Source: Synergistaceae bacterium (GTDB lineage: Bacteria; Synergistota; Synergistia; Synergistales; Synergistaceae). Taken from it: a stretch of DNA of 5,376 bases. This document shows, piece by piece, positions 4,764 through 5,376 of this stretch. The notes beneath the pieces were generated by a model. That model had not been told where the DNA came from. It saw only the letters and a program-made list of their open reading frames with translations, and did no database searches. Positions within the stretch are counted from its first letter, which is position 1. Each line of letters begins with the position of its first letter. Where the stretch lies: positions 1 to 5,376 of the forward strand of contig JAITAT010000131.1 in assembly GCA_031283975.1 (NCBI GenBank), in the 5' to 3' direction. A program made the position numbers and the translations under genes.

Positions 4764-5318
4764 ATGTCGCGAAAAGTTACGATACTGCTTGGCAGCCCCC
4801 GAAGGAACGGAAATACCGAAACCTTGGCGGCGTCTTTCTCGGAAGGCGCTGTGAGCGCCGGATATAAGACGTCGGCGATCCGAATCGCCGGCCTCAAAAT
4901 AGGAGGCTGCATAGATTGCAGGCGCTGCTGGATGAGCGGGGCGCACTGTTTTTTGAACGATGACATGGGCGACATTTACGCCGCGATCGACGACGCGGAT
5001 GTGATAACGTTCGCGTCACCTCTGTACTTTTACTCGTGGTCGACTCAGATCAAACCCGTATGGGACAGACTGCTCCCTTATTTTTCCGCGAACTCAAAAA
5101 TCAATGTCAAGGGGCGAAGGGCCGTTTTGATCTCCGCGGCCGGCGATAAAGACGGCTCATGTTTCGACGGGCTCAAAAAATCCTTCGAACTCTCCTGTAA
5201 TTTTGCCAAATGGGAAATAGCCGGAGAAATCCTGGTTCATAATTTACACGAGGCCGGCGCCGCGTCAAAAAAACCGGAGTGCCTCGACATGGCTTTCCAG
5301 GCCGGCAAAAATCTCTGA
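4764..5318 (+). CDS. NADPH-dependent FMN reductase / iron-sulfur flavoprotein-like (flavodoxin fold)
   Basis: A 184-residue cytoplasmic flavodoxin-fold oxidoreductase. GSPRRNGNT (10-18) is the FMN phosphate-binding loop after the first beta strand. ADVITFASPLYFYSWSTQIKPVWDR (about 78-102; key part SPLYFYS, 86-92) is the flavin/NAD(P)H site typical of the family. A compact cysteine cluster C49-x2-C52-x2-C55-x6-C62 precedes NDDM. It resembles the C-x2-C-x2-C-x4-7-C motif that binds a 4Fe-4S cluster in archaeal iron-sulfur flavoproteins, but similar cysteines also occur in many flavodoxin-like reductases with no proven cluster. The physiological partner is unknown; roles include quinone, O2/peroxide or low-potential electron handling. 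The ATG has GAGG nine bases upstream (4751-4754), 32 bp beyond bioY, so it may end the same operon. The protein appears complete. Confidence 0.88.
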   Translation: MSRKVTILLGSPRRNGNTETLAASFSEGAVSAGYKTSAIRIAGLKIGGCIDCRRCWMSGAHCFLNDDMGDIYAAIDDADVITFASPLYFYSWSTQIKPVWDRLLPYFSANSKINVKGRRAVLISAAGDKDGSCFDGLKKSFELSCNFAKWEIAGEILVHNLHEAGAASKKPECLDMAFQAGKNL

Positions 5319-5337
5319 ATCTCAAAGGATAAAGACC

Positions 5338-5376
5338 TCGGGCGCCCCAAACCCCGCCGGGAAACCAGTTTCCCGG
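5338..5376. repeat. Dispersed palindromic intergenic repeat, copy 2 (may run past window end)
   Basis: Bases 5345-5361 are identical to 636-652. The following hairpin, CCGGGAAAC (5357-5365) with GTTTCCCGG (5368-5376), is equivalent to the 649-666 palindrome. Relative to copy 1, G653 is A5362 and its partner C662 is T5371, so pairing is kept. It starts about 20 bases after the flavoprotein stop and probably serves as, or replaces, that transcript's terminator. Any T-run lies outside the window. Confidence 0.62.

Noticed and set aside
1..5376. CRISPR array, mobile element or tRNA/rRNA gene
   Set aside because: There is no set of regularly spaced repeats, no transposase or integrase motif, no recognisable tRNA cloverleaf and no rRNA signature. 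The only repeat family is the two-copy hairpin element.

Overview
The window looks like chromosomal DNA from a diderm (Gram-negative-type) anaerobe with fairly GC-rich coding sequence. The CMP-Kdo synthetase homologue implies a lipopolysaccharide outer membrane. The one-iron superoxide reductase and the iron-sulfur-flavoprotein-like reductase suit an anaerobe or microaerophile. Synergistota would be a reasonable guess, but nothing here proves a phylum. I see no transposase, integrase, CRISPR array, tRNA or rRNA.

Layout. (1) Positions 1-65 are the last codons of a plus-strand heavy-metal P-type ATPase. (2) After an AT-rich leader with an inverted repeat comes a complete class II superoxide reductase (neelaredoxin type, 178-570). 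(3) Positions 571-762 separate this gene from a convergent gene. They are packed with hairpins: a minus-strand terminator, a palindromic repeat, and plus-strand terminator candidates. (4) A 12-helix MATE-family efflux transporter lies on the minus strand (763-2139). (5) A 70-bp divergent intergenic region leads into a plus-strand run of four genes: a kdsB-type cytidylyltransferase (2210-2956), a DegT-family PLP aminotransferase that overlaps it by one base (2956-4146), the biotin ECF transporter S component bioY (4192-4731), and an NADPH-dependent FMN reductase/iron-sulfur flavoprotein-like protein (4764-5318). Gaps of 45 and 32 bp make one operon possible. (6) The window ends in a second copy of the palindromic repeat seen at 636-666.

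The most interesting system is the kdsB-aminotransferase pair. The aminotransferase resembles KdnA, the enzyme that installs the amino group of 8-amino-3,8-dideoxy-manno-octulosonate (Kdo8N) in Shewanella lipopolysaccharide. Translational coupling to a variant KdsB suggests that this organism makes and activates Kdo8N rather than, or in addition to, ordinary Kdo. The oxidoreductase partner (KdnB) is not in this window.

The second item is a dispersed intergenic hairpin element. Its two copies share a 17-base identical core, and they differ by a compensatory pair of substitutions in the stem.
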